Of a stretch of 6,232 nt of DNA, positions 6,138-6,232 are shown one piece after another. Location: the NCBI GenBank assembly GCA_020628635.1, contig JAHDEU010000140.1, forward strand, positions 1 through 6,232, read 5' to 3'. Each line of letters begins with the position of its first letter. Positions within the stretch are counted from its first letter, which is position 1. The DNA is from Hellea sp. (GTDB lineage: Bacteria > Pseudomonadota > Alphaproteobacteria > Caulobacterales > Maricaulaceae). A model generated the notes under the pieces. It saw nothing but the letters and a program-made list of their open reading frames with translations. It did not search any database and was not told where the DNA came from. A program made the position numbers and the translations under genes.

Positions 6138-6232
6138 ATGTCCATCCGTATCGCATCCATCGCCGCCATCGCCGTTCTGGCCGTCACGCCGCAGATCGCA
6201 TCCGCCAACTCCTCCGTCACCGAAGCGCTGTC
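6138..6232 (+). CDS. Exported protein with Sec signal peptide, N-terminal part only
   Basis: Thirty-one complete codons are visible before the right edge. The N-terminus is MSIR followed by a hydrophobic Ile/Ala/Val/Leu core (IASIAAIAVLAVTPQIASA) and then NSSVTEAL. This is a short typical signal peptide, with a likely signal peptidase I site after Ala-Ser-Ala at residues 21-23. It has no lipobox cysteine, so a periplasmic or secreted product is expected. Start: the ATG at 6138 has GGAG (6129-6132) at 5-nt spacing, a good ribosome binding site that lies in the arm of an 8-bp inverted repeat. The mature protein is outside the window, so no family can be given. Confidence 0.75.
   Translation, partial: MSIRIASIAAIAVLAVTPQIASANSSVTEAL

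Overview
The window reads as ordinary chromosomal DNA from a GC-rich alphaproteobacterium. I base this on gene content (a family-5 uracil-DNA glycosylase next to a NYN protein, a plant-type GshA, RsmE), on consistently GC-rich third codon positions in the main genes, and on one promoter-like site resembling the Caulobacter housekeeping form. A Caulobacterales or Hyphomonadaceae-like host is a guess; no rRNA or other phylogenetic marker is present. I see no CRISPR array, insertion sequence, tRNA or phage gene.

Left part, minus strand (1-807): a NYN-domain nuclease-like protein is followed, with an 8-nt overlap, by a family-5 uracil-DNA glycosylase that runs off the left edge. Only 29 bp separate the NYN start from the divergent plus-strand genes.

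Centre, plus strand (837-5813): folK (folate synthesis) overlaps rsmE (16S rRNA m3U1498 methylation) by 4 nt. After 59 bp comes an EthA/AlmA-type Baeyer-Villiger flavin monooxygenase, which overlaps a classical short-chain dehydrogenase by 4 nt. After 51 bp more comes gshA, the plant-type glutamate-cysteine ligase. The monooxygenase and dehydrogenase look like a two-step module (secondary alcohol to ketone, ketone to ester) sitting between rsmE and gshA, two genes I recall as neighbours in other alphaproteobacteria. gshA has no Shine-Dalgarno sequence but has a promoter-like element placed so that its mRNA could be leaderless.

Right part (5814-6232): the only long stretch without an obvious gene (324 bp). 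It holds a weak terminator-like hairpin behind gshA, a possible 36-residue minus-strand small ORF, and an 8-bp inverted repeat whose right arm contains the ribosome binding site of the last gene. That gene starts at 6138 and encodes a protein with a Sec signal peptide, cut off by the window edge.

I found no clear new multi-gene system. The observations most worth checking are the hairpin masking the ribosome binding site, the oxidative two-gene module, and the leaderless start of gshA.
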